Below the pieces are notes generated by a model. It had not been told where the DNA came from. It made no database searches and was given only the letters and a program-made list of their open reading frames with translations. DNA of 64,000 nucleotides, taken from assembly GCA_020638495.1 (NCBI GenBank), contig JACKIN010000001.1:768752-832751 (forward strand). The letters run 5' to 3'. Source of the stretch: Geminicoccaceae bacterium. GTDB taxonomy: Bacteria > Pseudomonadota > Alphaproteobacteria > Geminicoccales > Geminicoccaceae. Both the position numbers and the translations under genes were made by a program. Positions 40,635 to 49,714 of this stretch are shown here, in pieces; within the stretch, counting starts at the first letter, position 1, and every line of letters starts with the position of its first letter.

Positions 40635-42800
40635 TCAGGACGTTCGTGCCGCCTGCTCCGCCATGAGCAGCCGGTCCGGCGTCAGCGGCAGCTCCCTGAT
40701 CCGCAACCCTGTGGCGTGCCACACGGCGTTGGCGATGGCGGGTGCGACGCCGCAGAGCGCGATCTCGGCGATGCCCTTGACGCCGAGGGGGTTGAAGATC
40801 CGATCCTCGCTCTCGACGAAGACGGCCTCCAGCTCCTCCACATCGGCGTGGACAGGCACCAGGTACTCGGCGAGATTGGCGTTCATGACCCGGCCCAGGC
40901 GGTCGTCCCATTCGCCGGCTTCCATGAGCGCCATGCCGATGCCCTGGACCATGCCGCCGATCGCCTGGCTGCGGGCGGTGCGGGGGTTGACGATGACACC
41001 GCCGTCATAGGCGCCGACCAGCCGTGGCACGCGGACGGTGCCGAAATCCGGATCGACCCTCACTTCGGCAAAGACGGCGCCGAAAGCGTAGCTGGAATGC
41101 GTCCCGGCTTCCGCGCCCGGCTCGGCCGCGCCATCGACCTCGAAGCTGTCACGGCGAAGGCGCATGAGCGTCTCCACCGGATGCTCGCCGTCCTCGGCGC
41201 CGTCGAGCCTGGCGATGTCGTCGCGAAGCTTCTTGCAGCCGGCCGCGACGGCGTTGCCGACGCTCGCCATCGTCATCGAGCCGCCATGGACGGGCGCCAT
41301 GGGCAGGCTGCTGTCGCCGAGCTCGAAGGTCACCCGCTCGACGGGCAGGTCCAGACGGTCCGCCGCGACCTGGGTCATCGAGGTATAAGTGCCGGGACCC
41401 ATGTCGCTGGCCGCCGTCCGCACGACCGCCGTCCCATTGGCGAAGAGCCTGATGCGCACCGAGGCGGGTGCCTGCATCGCGGGCCAGACCGCGGTCGCCA
41501 TGCCGTAGCCAACGAGCATGTTGCCATCGTGCATGGCCCGGCGCCGCGGATCGCGCTTCTCCCAGCCGAAGCGAAGGGCCGCGGTCTCGTAGCACGATCG
41601 CAGCGCCTTGCTCGAGAAGGGGAGGTCCTTCTTCAGATCACGCTCGGCGTAGTTCTTGAGCCGGAACTCCAGCGGATCCATGTCCATGGCGTCCGCCATC
41701 TCGTCGATCGCCATTTCCAGCGCGAAGACGCCAGTGACGGCACCCGGGCCGCGCATCGGCGTCGGCGTATTGGTGTCGAGCTCGACCAGCCGGTAGACGG
41801 TCCTCGCGCTCATCGTATCGTAGAGCATGCCGACTGGATCGAGGACTTCCTCGCCGTAATCCTCATAGGCCGACGTGAGGCCGTAAGCCGTCTGGATGAC
41901 GGAGCGCAGCCTGCCGTCCTCGTCCGCGGCCAGCTTGACGTCCTGCAGCGTGTAGGGGCGGTAGCCGACCGCGGTGTAGAGTTCCCGCCGCGTGAGCTCG
42001 AGGCGAACCGGCCGGCGGGCGATCCTCGCTGCCATGGCGGCCATGGTGACGTGCGGCCAGCAGCGCAGCGCCGAACCGAACGCGCCGCCGACGAAAGGCG
42101 AGATGACCCGGACCTCGTCCTCGGCCAGCCCGAAATTGCGCGTGATCTGATCGCGGACGTTGTCGACCCATTGCGACTTGTCCCAGAGCGTCAGCTTGCC
42201 TTCGTCGTCCCAGGCGGCAATGGTCGCATGCGGCTCCATCGCATTGTGGAAGAGCCGCGGCTGGAGATAGCTGCCCTCGATGCGCCGGGGGGCCGAGGCG
42301 AAAGCGCCCTCGGCGTCGCCCCGCTCCCATTCGGCCGGGTAGCTCTCTCGAGTCCCGTCGCTGGGCGGGCGAGCCCTGGCGCGGTCGAAGACGAGCCCTG
42401 CACCGTCACTCGGGACGCAGGTGAAGGAGACAAGGGCCGCGGCCGCGCGCGCCGTTTCCTGTGATTCGGCAATCACGAGAGCGATGGGCTGACCGGCGAA
42501 GAGGATCTCGTCGGAGTGCAAAGGCCTGAGCTGCTCGCCCTCGCCTGGATCGACCGGAGCCGCATCGACCGGCTTCCAAGGCAGCCGTGGGGCATTCAGA
42601 TGGGTCACGACCGCGATGACACCCGGCACGCTCTCGGCCGCGTCGGTCGCGATCGATTTGATCCAGCCCCGAGGGATCGTGCCGTGGACGAGCGCCGCAT
42701 AGGCCATGTTCTCCGGGTGGAACTCGGCGGCATAGGTGGCTGTACCGGTCACCTTGGCCGGACCGTCGACGCGAGCTACCGGCTTGCCGATGGCGCCCAT
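40635..42800 (-). CDS. paoC: Aldehyde oxidoreductase molybdenum-binding subunit PaoC
   Basis: This 721-residue subunit of a xanthine-oxidase-family enzyme binds the molybdenum cofactor and oxidises aldehydes or related compounds. It opens with KPVARVDGPAKVTGTATYAAE, and the catalytic Glu lies in GVKGIAEIALCGVAPAIANAV near residue 700. Length and order match PaoC (YagR) of E. coli (732 residues). ATG 42800 overlaps the paoB stop by one base (TGATG). Longer open frames upstream lie within paoB. There is no Tat signal on this subunit, as usual; the signal normally lies on PaoA. Confidence 0.92.
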   Translation of the reverse strand: MGAIGKPVARVDGPAKVTGTATYAAEFHPENMAYAALVHGTIPRGWIKSIATDAAESVPGVIAVVTHLNAPRLPWKPVDAAPVDPGEGEQLRPLHSDEILFAGQPIALVIAESQETARAAAALVSFTCVPSDGAGLVFDRARARPPSDGTRESYPAEWERGDAEGAFASAPRRIEGSYLQPRLFHNAMEPHATIAAWDDEGKLTLWDKSQWVDNVRDQITRNFGLAEDEVRVISPFVGGAFGSALRCWPHVTMAAMAARIARRPVRLELTRRELYTAVGYRPYTLQDVKLAADEDGRLRSVIQTAYGLTSAYEDYGEEVLDPVGMLYDTMSARTVYRLVELDTNTPTPMRGPGAVTGVFALEMAIDEMADAMDMDPLEFRLKNYAERDLKKDLPFSSKALRSCYETAALRFGWEKRDPRRRAMHDGNMLVGYGMATAVWPAMQAPASVRIRLFANGTAVVRTAASDMGPGTYTSMTQVAADRLDLPVERVTFELGDSSLPMAPVHGGSMTMASVGNAVAAGCKKLRDDIARLDGAEDGEHPVETLMRLRRDSFEVDGAAEPGAEAGTHSSYAFGAVFAEVRVDPDFGTVRVPRLVGAYDGGVIVNPRTARSQAIGGMVQGIGMALMEAGEWDDRLGRVMNANLAEYLVPVHADVEELEAVFVESEDRIFNPLGVKGIAEIALCGVAPAIANAVWHATGLRIRELPLTPDRLLMAEQAARTS

Positions 42801-43789
42801 CAGAGCCTCTCCCTCAACTCGGTCAGGGCGCGGGCGATCGTGCGCGGCAGCAGCGCCAGCTTGTACGCGTTGTCCCCATGGGCCACGGCGTTCTGCACGG
42901 AAAGAGCGGCGGCCTCCGCGAAGGCTTCGGCCGTGGCTTGGCGCCCCTGCAGGGCAGTCTCGACCTGCCCCAGCCGCCAAGGCTTGGTGGCGACGCCACC
43001 GACGGCCACACGCGCGTCCGCGATCCTGCCGCCGTGGTCCAGCTCGAGGGCGACGGCCGCCGAGCAGATCGCCCATTCGAACTCGCCCCGGTCGCGGACC
43101 TTGAGATAGTGCGAATGGCGGGCGAGCGGTGTGCGGGTGAGCCGGTAGCCTTCGATGACCTCGTCCGGGGCTAGATTATGCTCCAGATGCGGGGTGTCGC
43201 CCGGCAGTCGGTGAAGCTCCGTGAAGGGCAGCCTTCGCTCGCCCCGCGCACCGACGACCAGCACCGTCGCATCGAGGGCCGCCATGGCGACGGCGAAGTC
43301 CGACGGGTGAGTTGCGATGCAGTGCTCGCTGCCGCCCAGGATCGCGTTGATGCGATTGCGCCCTTCGAGCGCACCGCACCCCGACCCGGGCTCCCGCTTG
43401 TTGCAGGGTGTGGACTGGTCGCGGAAGTACAGGCATCGGGTCTTCTGCAACGGATTGCCGCCGACCGTCGCGAGATTGCGCACCTGCGGCGAGGCGGTGA
43501 CGATCAAGGCCTCGACGATGGCGGGAAAGGCGTCGCGCACCGGGGCACTCTCGATGACCTGGTTCAGACGCACGAGCGCACCGAGACGGATCTCGTGGTC
43601 GTCGACCTCGATCGCACGCAACCCCTCGACGCCGTTGATGTCGACGACCAGGGGCGGCGGCAGCACGTGCTCCTCCAGACGCTGGAGCAGATCGGTGCCG
43701 CCAGCGATGACCTCGGCAGCGCGATGCGAGCCGATCACCTCCGTCGCGCTCTCGAGCGACGCGGCACGGGCGTAGGCAAGCCCGCTCAT
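42800..43789 (-). CDS. paoB: Aldehyde oxidoreductase FAD subunit PaoB with [4Fe-4S] insertion
   Basis: This 329-residue FAD-binding subunit has the family stretches VIAGGTDLLQ at about 28-37 and ATVGGNPLQKTRC at about 118. Four Cys in the segment about 130-168 (CLYF, CNKR, CGAL, CIATHPSD) match the extra [4Fe-4S] cluster known from E. coli PaoB and 4-hydroxybenzoyl-CoA reductase. ATG 43789 overlaps the paoA stop by four bases. It transfers electrons from the molybdenum subunit to the acceptor. Confidence 0.92.
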   Translation of the reverse strand: MSGLAYARAASLESATEVIGSHRAAEVIAGGTDLLQRLEEHVLPPPLVVDINGVEGLRAIEVDDHEIRLGALVRLNQVIESAPVRDAFPAIVEALIVTASPQVRNLATVGGNPLQKTRCLYFRDQSTPCNKREPGSGCGALEGRNRINAILGGSEHCIATHPSDFAVAMAALDATVLVVGARGERRLPFTELHRLPGDTPHLEHNLAPDEVIEGYRLTRTPLARHSHYLKVRDRGEFEWAICSAAVALELDHGGRIADARVAVGGVATKPWRLGQVETALQGRQATAEAFAEAAALSVQNAVAHGDNAYKLALLPRTIARALTELRERL

Positions 43790-44307
43790 GGCCTCGTCCC
43801 CACGGCGGTTTCGAAGATCGCCTCGACGATGTTCACGTAGGCGCCGCAGCGGCAGATATTGCCGCTCATGTATTGTCTGATCTCGGCTCTCGAACCGGCA
43901 TGGCCTTCCTCGATGCAGCCCACGCCCGACATGATCTGTCCGGGCGTGCAGTAGCCGCACTGGAAGCCGTCATGGTCGAGGAAGGCCCGTTGCAGCGGGT
44001 GAAGCAGACCATCGCCTCCGCGCAGGCCCTCGATCGTGGTGATGTGGCGCCCCTGGGCCATGACCGCGAGCACCAGACAGGCATTGACCCGCTCGCCGTC
44101 CATGAGGACGGTGCACGCGCCACACTGACCCAGGGCGCAACCCTTCTTGGTCCCGTTCAGGTGAAGGCGATCGCGCAGCGCATCGAGCAGGGTGGTGCGC
44201 GCCTGAACGTCGAGGGCGTGCTCCCTGCCATTGACCTCGAGGGTCACGCGCATCGTCGAGCGGGCCTGGACAGCGCCACCCTCGGCACCAGTCGAAGCGT
44301 TCTCCAT
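43786..44307 (-). CDS. paoA: Aldehyde oxidoreductase [2Fe-2S] subunit PaoA
   Basis: This 173-residue subunit has the plant-type [2Fe-2S] motif CALGQCGACTVLMDG and the second cluster motif CGYCTPGQIMSG followed by CRCGAY. I chose ATG 44307; an alternative is the Met 17 residues later. E. coli PaoA has a long Tat signal. Here no twin-arginine signal is evident in this start, so the enzyme may be cytoplasmic. An in-frame open stretch upstream is Arg rich but lacks a hydrophobic core. First gene of paoABC-katE-pld. Confidence 0.9.
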   Translation of the reverse strand: MENASTGAEGGAVQARSTMRVTLEVNGREHALDVQARTTLLDALRDRLHLNGTKKGCALGQCGACTVLMDGERVNACLVLAVMAQGRHITTIEGLRGGDGLLHPLQRAFLDHDGFQCGYCTPGQIMSGVGCIEEGHAGSRAEIRQYMSGNICRCGAYVNIVEAIFETAVGTRP

Positions 44308-44537
44308 CGTCCGTGGCCTCCTCGGCGGAAGTACGAATACACGGGGACGACAAGCTCTCGCTTGGCCTGCCTGCGACCCGCGCCGTCCTCGGACGCTCAA
44401 CCCGTCATGTGGTCGGCGGTTCCGGCAGAGCTCGGGCAGGCCATCCCTCCGAGGGCGAGCTGGCTCTGTGCCACGTTTGAGGAAGCTTGCTCGCGAACCC
44501 TGTGGCGAGTTCCGCAAGGCTGCGTTGGCACCGAGCC

Positions 44538-45347
44538 TCAGCGGCGCTTTTTTTCCTCGGCCAGGCTGCGCCGGAGCGCATCGAAGATGGAAACCACGTT
44601 ATCGCCGCTGGCCGCCACCGGGGCGGCGGTCCGCTGGCGCTTCGGCGCGGGCTTCCGCTTGCGCTGCTTCGCGGCGACGAGCCCGGCCAGTCGACCTTCG
44701 ACCGGATCGGTGACGAGCGTCGGGGCCCAGGGACGGGTGCGGGCCTCGATCAGCTCGCCCAGGAGCCCCATCAGCTTCTCGTCGGGCCCCTGCTCCTCGA
44801 CCTTCGCGAAGGCCGCCTCGGCCGAGCGCACCTCGTCGCCGTAGCGCAGGGTCCAGGCGACGATGCCCCTCTCGCGCGGCTCCAGCATCAGGGCGCGCTC
44901 CCGCCGATACAGCACCACTCGCGAGATGGCGACAGTGCCGGTCCGCTCCATGGCCTCGCGGATGACGGCGAACGCCTCCTCGCCCACCCTGTCGTCGGGG
45001 AAGAGGTAATGCGGCGTGTCGAGCCAGATCCAGCCGATCGAATCGCGCTCGACGAAGCAGTCGATGTCGATCGTTCGCGTGCTCTCGAGCGCCACGCTCT
45101 CCAGCTCCTCGTCCTCGAGGATCACGAGGCGATCTTCGGCCACCTCGTAGGCCTTCGCCAAGGCGTCGTCGGTGACGGGCGTGCCGGTTTCGGCGTCGAC
45201 ATAGCGTGACGTGATCGTGTTGCCGGTCTCCCGGTTGAGCGTGCGGAAGCGGATCTTTTCCCGGTCCGAGCTGGCGGGCACCATGGCCACGCGACAGCTC
45301 ACGAGAGAGAGCTTCAAATATCCTTTCCAGAACGTTCTCGGCGCCAT
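44538..45347 (-). CDS. ku: Ku protein of bacterial non-homologous end joining
   Basis: This 269-residue DNA-end-binding protein has the Ku core starting WKGYLKLSLVSCRVAMVPA at about 6-24, with RTIDIDCFVERDSIGWIWLDTPHYLFPDD and the typical central MERTGTVAISRVVLYRRERALMLEPRERGI. A basic C-terminal tail (KQRKRKPAPKRQRT) is normal for bacterial Ku. It bridges DNA ends and recruits LigD. No ligD gene is in this window. ATG 45347 is chosen at the start of homology. It lies between tRNA-Ser and paoA, 230 bases from the latter, with no clear terminator. Confidence 0.95.
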   Translation of the reverse strand: MAPRTFWKGYLKLSLVSCRVAMVPASSDREKIRFRTLNRETGNTITSRYVDAETGTPVTDDALAKAYEVAEDRLVILEDEELESVALESTRTIDIDCFVERDSIGWIWLDTPHYLFPDDRVGEEAFAVIREAMERTGTVAISRVVLYRRERALMLEPRERGIVAWTLRYGDEVRSAEAAFAKVEEQGPDEKLMGLLGELIEARTRPWAPTLVTDPVEGRLAGLVAAKQRKRKPAPKRQRTAAPVAASGDNVVSIFDALRRSLAEEKKRR

Positions 45348-45520
45348 CGCACCACCTTTCGATTGCCGTCCCAACCAGGGCCAGCGGCGAAAGGTTCCCT
45401 TGAAGATCCCGAGTGGCCGCACTTCCGGAATCGCCACCACGTCGCGGTCTCTTTGGAAGGACCCGAAAGAGCGGCCACGGCCGCGTGTGGGCCATTTGCG
45501 GGATCGACGACGTGAGAGCT

Positions 45521-45610
45521 TGGCGGATGGGGTGGGATTCGAACCCACGGTGGGGATGAACCCACGCCGGTTTTCAAGACCGGTGCTTTCAACCGCTCAG
45601 CCACCCATCC
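45521..45610 (-). tRNA. tRNA-Ser (anticodon UGA)
   Basis: This is a 90-base class II tRNA on the minus strand. The acceptor stem GGATGGG/CCCATCC pairs fully (45610-45604 with 45531-45525). The anticodon TGA lies at 45576-45574, in the loop CTTGAAA between CCGGT and ACCGG. A long variable arm (GGGTTCATCCCC) and the T-arm GTGGG-TTCGAAT-CCCAC follow. The 3' CCA is encoded (45523-45521). It reads serine UCA and wobble codons. Confidence 0.97.
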
Positions 45611-45693
45611 GATGACTCGAGATTAGTGCATCGGGCGGGCGAACGGCAATCGTTGCGCGGCGGGCAATGGGGCCGCTGCGACGGTCGTCGGGA

Positions 45694-45722
45694 TTGACGG
45701 TCTCGTGGCGCGGGTCTATGGC
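45694..45722 (+). promoter_or_regulatory. Predicted sigma70-type promoter of the lyase-tctCBA operon
   Basis: TTGACG (45694-45699) is followed after 17 bases by TATGGC (45717-45722). The -10 is weak, three of six positions. The start of transcription would fall near 45729, right at the GGAAC operator-like cluster. Confidence 0.4.
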
Positions 45723-45733
45723 GATCGATCATC

Positions 45734-45759
45734 TGGAACGACGTTCCGCCAAATGGAAC
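45734..45759 (+). promoter_or_regulatory. IclR-type operator-like triple half-site
   Basis: TGGAACG-A-CGTTCCG (45734-45748) is an almost perfect palindrome. A third half-site, GGAAC (45755-45759), forms a second inverted repeat, GTTCC-N7-GGAAC. The spacing and the GGAA/TTCC core resemble known IclR-family operators. An IclR gene lies 10 kb downstream (55705). The assignment is an inference. Confidence 0.5.
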
Positions 45760-45795
45760 ACGACGGCAACTCGACAGGGAAGGCCAAGCATTGCC

Positions 45796-46704
45796 ATGAG
45801 CCAGGTTCGTGATCGTCTTTTCGGCATCGTGCCACCGACGACCACCGCGTTCGATGCGGCGGGCGAGATCGACGAGGCCGGGATTCGCGCCCAGGTGCGC
45901 TTTCTGCTGGGCGCCGGGGTGCATGGGCTGGCGGCTGGCGGCAGCACCGGCGAGGGGCATACGCTCGACCACGAGGAGTTCGTGCGCCTCATGGAGACGA
46001 CCGTCGACGAGGTGGCGGGGCGCGTGCCGGTCGTTGCCGGCATCATCGTCGACAGCACGCGCGACGCCATCCGCCGCGCCAGGTCGATCGCGCACCTGGA
46101 TGTGGTGGCCCTGCAGGTCACGCCGGTGCACTACCTGTTCAAGCCGAGCGACGACGCCATGGTGGAGCATTTCCGCCGGCTGGCGGGCGAGACCGGCAAG
46201 CCGATCCTGATCTACAATGTCGTGCCCTGGGTCTATCTCTCGCCGCAGCTCCTCTATCGCATCTTCCGCGAGGTGCCGGGCGTGGTCGGGGTCAAGCAGA
46301 GTGCCGGGGACCTCAAGCGCGTCGCCGACCTCCTGTTCATCACCGAGCCCGAGGATCTCGTCTTCACGGCCGTCGACGCCCTCCTCTACCCGGCCTTCAT
46401 GCTGGGGGCGCACGGCACCATCGCCGCCCTGCCGACCGCGGCACCGCATGCCTGCGTGGCGCTCTGGGACGCCTGCCAGGCGGGAGACCATGCCCGGGCG
46501 AAGGAGCTGCATCTGCAGCTCCTGCGGGTCTGGAACGCGATCGAGGCGGACAACCTGCCGGCCTGCACCAAGTATGCGCTGACCCTGCAGGGCTGTGCCG
46601 CCGGCCTGCCACGGCCGCCGATGCACGCGCCGAGCGAGACGCAGAAGAAGAACATCCGCGAAGCCTTGCAGGCGATGGGGGTATCGCTACAGACTGCCGC
46701 CTGA
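45796..46704 (+). CDS. Dihydrodipicolinate synthase/N-acetylneuraminate lyase family protein
   Basis: This 302-residue class I aldolase-fold lyase has GGSTGEG at 48-54, the Tyr of IYN at 140 and the Schiff-base Lys167 in GVKQSAG. All catalytic positions of the family are present. The length is normal. ATG 45796 is used; an open stretch upstream has no conservation. The location at the head of a tctCBA-FAD-oxidase operon argues against lysine synthesis and for a catabolic aldolase or dehydratase, such as those acting on keto-deoxy sugar acids or other pyruvate-yielding compounds. The substrate is not known. Confidence 0.9.
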   Translation: MSQVRDRLFGIVPPTTTAFDAAGEIDEAGIRAQVRFLLGAGVHGLAAGGSTGEGHTLDHEEFVRLMETTVDEVAGRVPVVAGIIVDSTRDAIRRARSIAHLDVVALQVTPVHYLFKPSDDAMVEHFRRLAGETGKPILIYNVVPWVYLSPQLLYRIFREVPGVVGVKQSAGDLKRVADLLFITEPEDLVFTAVDALLYPAFMLGAHGTIAALPTAAPHACVALWDACQAGDHARAKELHLQLLRVWNAIEADNLPACTKYALTLQGCAAGLPRPPMHAPSETQKKNIREALQAMGVSLQTAA

Positions 46705-46736
46705 AGCTGCACGACAAAACGCCCGGGGAGGCAACA

Positions 46737-47717
46737 ATGAACGAAAGAGCAGGAATCCGTCTGGCGGCAGCGGGGCTGGTCGCCGCCGTCACCCTCGCCA
46801 CGACCTCGGCGGCGCTGGCCGCCTGGCCGGAGCGGCCGGTCACGTTGATCGTGCCCTGGTCGGCCGGCGGCGGCACCGATGCCACCGGGCGGATCGTGGC
46901 ATCGATGCTGGAGGAGCGGCTCGGCCAGCCCTTCAACGTCGTCAACCGCACCGGCGGCGGCGGCGTGGTCGGCCATACCGACATCGCCAACGCGGCGCCC
47001 GACGGCTACACGCTCGGCGTCATCACCACCGAGCTCTCGATGTTCCACTGGATCGGCACCTCGCCGCTGACCTTCGAGGACTACAGCCTCTTCGGGCTCT
47101 ACAACACCGATCCGACGGCGATCCACGTGCGGGCCGACTTCGAGGCGGCCGATCTCGGCGCGCTGCTCGAGATGGTCGACGCTGCGCCCGGGCAGCACAA
47201 GGCTTCCGGCGCCAACCAGGGCGGTGCGGCGCATCTCGGGCTCGCCGGCCTGCTGCAGGCCTCGGGCCGCGCACCGGACGCCATTCCCTGGATCCCGGCC
47301 GAGGGGGCGGCACCCTCGCTGCAGCTTCTGGTCTCGGACGCCATCGACGTCGTCAGCACGACCATGCCCGAGGTGCGCTCGCTGGTCGATGCGGGCGAGG
47401 TCAGGACGCTGGCCGTCATGGCGAGCGAGCGTGACCCGGCCTTCCCGGACATCCCGACCGTCGCCGAGGCCATCGACGTCGACTGGACGACCGGCGCCTG
47501 GCGCGGCATCGCCGGGCCCGCCGGCATGCCGGAGGAGGTCGCGGAGGTGCTGGTCCCGGCGCTCGAGGAGATCGTCGCCAGCGCCGAGTTCAAGGAGTTC
47601 ATGGCCGGCCGCGGCTTCGGCGTCACCTGGGCGGCACCCGACGACTTCGCGGCCTATCTCGCCACGGCCGACGCGAATTTCGGTGCGGCGATGCAGGCGG
47701 TGGGTCTCGCCAAATAG
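46737..47717 (+). CDS. tctC: Tripartite tricarboxylate transporter binding protein TctC
   Basis: This 326-residue periplasmic receptor has a signal peptide ending AALAA-W. The mature start WPERPVTLIVPWSAGGGTDATGR is diagnostic of the TctC/Bug family, followed by NVVNRTGGGGVVGH. It captures di- or tricarboxylates or other organic acids for the TctAB permease. GGGGAGG stands before the ATG. The gap to tctB is only three bases. Confidence 0.93.
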   Translation: MNERAGIRLAAAGLVAAVTLATTSAALAAWPERPVTLIVPWSAGGGTDATGRIVASMLEERLGQPFNVVNRTGGGGVVGHTDIANAAPDGYTLGVITTELSMFHWIGTSPLTFEDYSLFGLYNTDPTAIHVRADFEAADLGALLEMVDAAPGQHKASGANQGGAAHLGLAGLLQASGRAPDAIPWIPAEGAAPSLQLLVSDAIDVVSTTMPEVRSLVDAGEVRTLAVMASERDPAFPDIPTVAEAIDVDWTTGAWRGIAGPAGMPEEVAEVLVPALEEIVASAEFKEFMAGRGFGVTWAAPDDFAAYLATADANFGAAMQAVGLAK

Positions 47718-47720
47718 GTC

Positions 47721-48182
47721 ATGCGGCTTGCCGATGGCCTGTCGGGTGGCGTCGTCGTCGCCGGCGCCGCCCTCCTCCTCTGGACGGCGTCCGGCCTCCC
47801 CGACATGCCCGGCCAGCGTTTCGGCCCGGCGACCTTTCCGACCCTGATCGGCATCGCCATGGCTGCCGCCGGCCTGGTCGTGCTCTGGCGCGGCGGGGCC
47901 GAGCGACCGCTCTTCTCGATCGGCACGCTCGGCCATGACCGCCGGGTGCAGGTGGCCGTGCTCTGGCTGCTCGGTGGTCTGGTGGCGATGCTCGTCCTCT
48001 GGCAGCCGGTGGGCTTTCCGCTGCTCGCCGCGGTCTACAGTGGCGGGTTGATGCTGATCCTCGGCGTGCGCCCCCTTCCGGCAGTCTTCTGGGCCTGCGC
48101 CGTGTCCGTCGTTGTCCATCTCGTCTTCACCCGCCTGCTCCTCGTGCCGCTGCCGGCCGGGCCGCTCGGCTTCCTGCTCTAG
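47721..48182 (+). CDS. tctB: Tripartite tricarboxylate transporter small permease TctB
   Basis: This 153-residue membrane protein has four hydrophobic helices. The conserved start RLADGLSGGVVVAGAALLLWTASGLPDMPGQRFGPATFP fits TctB, with the loop after the first helix. It lies between tctC and tctA with gaps of 3 and 9 bases. Confidence 0.9.
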   Translation: MRLADGLSGGVVVAGAALLLWTASGLPDMPGQRFGPATFPTLIGIAMAAAGLVVLWRGGAERPLFSIGTLGHDRRVQVAVLWLLGGLVAMLVLWQPVGFPLLAAVYSGGLMLILGVRPLPAVFWACAVSVVVHLVFTRLLLVPLPAGPLGFLL

Positions 48183-48191
48183 GCATCGCCC

Positions 48192-49688
48192 ATGGCCGAC
48201 CTGCTCGCCGCCTGGGCACTGGTGCTCGATCCGGAGGTGCTGCTCGTCATCCTGGCGGCGGCGTTCTTCGGGCTCTTCGTCGGCGCAGTGCCCGGCCTCA
48301 CGGCGACCATGGCGACGGCGCTCCTCGTGCCGGTCACCTTCTTCATGGCGCCGCTGCCCGCGGTCGCCGCCATCGTCGCCTGCACCGCCATGGCGATCAC
48401 CGCCGGCGACATACCGGGTGCGCTCCTGCGCATTCCCGGCACCCCGGCCTCGGCCGCCTACACGGACGAGGCCTATGCGCTGACCCGCGCCGGCCAGCCG
48501 GAGCTGGCACTCGGCGCCGGCCTCGTCTGCGCCGCCCTCGGTGGCCTGTTCGGTGCGCTGGTGCTGGTCGTCGCCGCCCCGCTGCTCGCCCGCATCGCCC
48601 TCGGCTTCTCCAGCTTCGAGTATTTCTGGCTCGCGGCCCTGGGTCTCACCTCGGCCGCCTTCGTCAGTGCCGCGGACCGGGCGAAGGGCGTGGTCTCGCT
48701 CACGCTCGGCCTCTTCATCGCGACGATCGGACTCGACATCACCTCGGGCCTGCCGCGCTTCACGTTTGGCTCGGTCGAGCTCATGGGCGGGGTCAGCTTC
48801 ATTCCCGCGATGATCGGCATGTTCGCGGTCTCCGAGGTGCTGCGCAACATCACCGATGGCACGTCCCTGGGCACGGTGCCGAAGGTCAATGTCGGCAACC
48901 CGTTCAGGGGGCTCGGGGCCGTGCTCTGGCGCTATCGGCTGAACGTGCTGCGCGGCAGTGCGCTCGGCACGACGGTGGGTGCCCTGCCCGGCGCCGGCGG
49001 CGACATCGCCGCCTGGATCGCCTACGCCAACGCCAAGCGCTTCTCGAAGACGCCCGAGAAGTTCGGCCAGGGCCATGTCGAGGGCATCGTCGAGGCGGGC
49101 TCGGCCAACAATAGCGGGCTCAGCTCGGCCTGGGTCCCGGCCATGGTCTTCGGCATCCCGGGCGACGCCATCACGGCGATCGCCATCGGCGTGCTCTTCA
49201 TGAAGGGGCTCAATCCCGGCCCCAGGATCTTCGTCGAGCAGCCGGCGATGCTCTATGCCATCTTCATCACCTTCTTCCTTGCCAACCTGCTGCTCATCCC
49301 GCTCGGCTGGCTGGCGATCCGTGCCGCGCGACCGGTCCTCGCCGTGCCGCGCAACCTGCTCCTGCCGCTCATCCTGATCTTCTGCGTGGTCGGCGCCTTC
49401 GCCATCAACAACACCGTCTTCGGCATCGCCGTGATGCTGGTCCTCGGCGTCGTCGCCTGGCTCATGGAATCGAGCGGCTATCCGATCGCCCCGGTGATCC
49501 TCGGGATCGTCATCGGCCCCCTGCTCGAGCAGAACTTCATGATCTCGATGATGATCGGCGACGGTGATCTCCTGGCCTTTTTCGCGCGCCCGATCGCCGC
49601 CGTGCTAGGTGTCATTACGGTCGCGGTCTGGTTGGCCCCCCTGGCTCTCCGGCTCGCCCGTGGATGGCGGCCGGGCCCACATCCTTGA
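48192..49688 (+). CDS. tctA: Tripartite tricarboxylate transporter large permease TctA
   Basis: This 498-residue membrane protein has about 12 helices. Family motifs are AVPGLTATMATALLVPVTF at about 34-52, GAGGDIAAWIAYANAKRFSK near 260 and VPAMVFGIPGDAITAIAIGVLFMKGLNPGP near 315. It is the main translocation subunit. It is co-transcribed with tctC and tctB and followed by the FAD oxidase after 26 bases. Confidence 0.94.
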   Translation: MADLLAAWALVLDPEVLLVILAAAFFGLFVGAVPGLTATMATALLVPVTFFMAPLPAVAAIVACTAMAITAGDIPGALLRIPGTPASAAYTDEAYALTRAGQPELALGAGLVCAALGGLFGALVLVVAAPLLARIALGFSSFEYFWLAALGLTSAAFVSAADRAKGVVSLTLGLFIATIGLDITSGLPRFTFGSVELMGGVSFIPAMIGMFAVSEVLRNITDGTSLGTVPKVNVGNPFRGLGAVLWRYRLNVLRGSALGTTVGALPGAGGDIAAWIAYANAKRFSKTPEKFGQGHVEGIVEAGSANNSGLSSAWVPAMVFGIPGDAITAIAIGVLFMKGLNPGPRIFVEQPAMLYAIFITFFLANLLLIPLGWLAIRAARPVLAVPRNLLLPLILIFCVVGAFAINNTVFGIAVMLVLGVVAWLMESSGYPIAPVILGIVIGPLLEQNFMISMMIGDGDLLAFFARPIAAVLGVITVAVWLAPLALRLARGWRPGPHP

Positions 49689-49714
49689 AGCCGATACCCT
49701 TGAAGGAGCTCCGC

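Noticed and set aside
46386..49076. 896-codon open frame on the minus strand opposite tctC-tctB-tctA
   Set aside because: It mirrors codon structure of the real genes on the other strand; the translation is Gly/Arg/His/Asp-rich with no domain.
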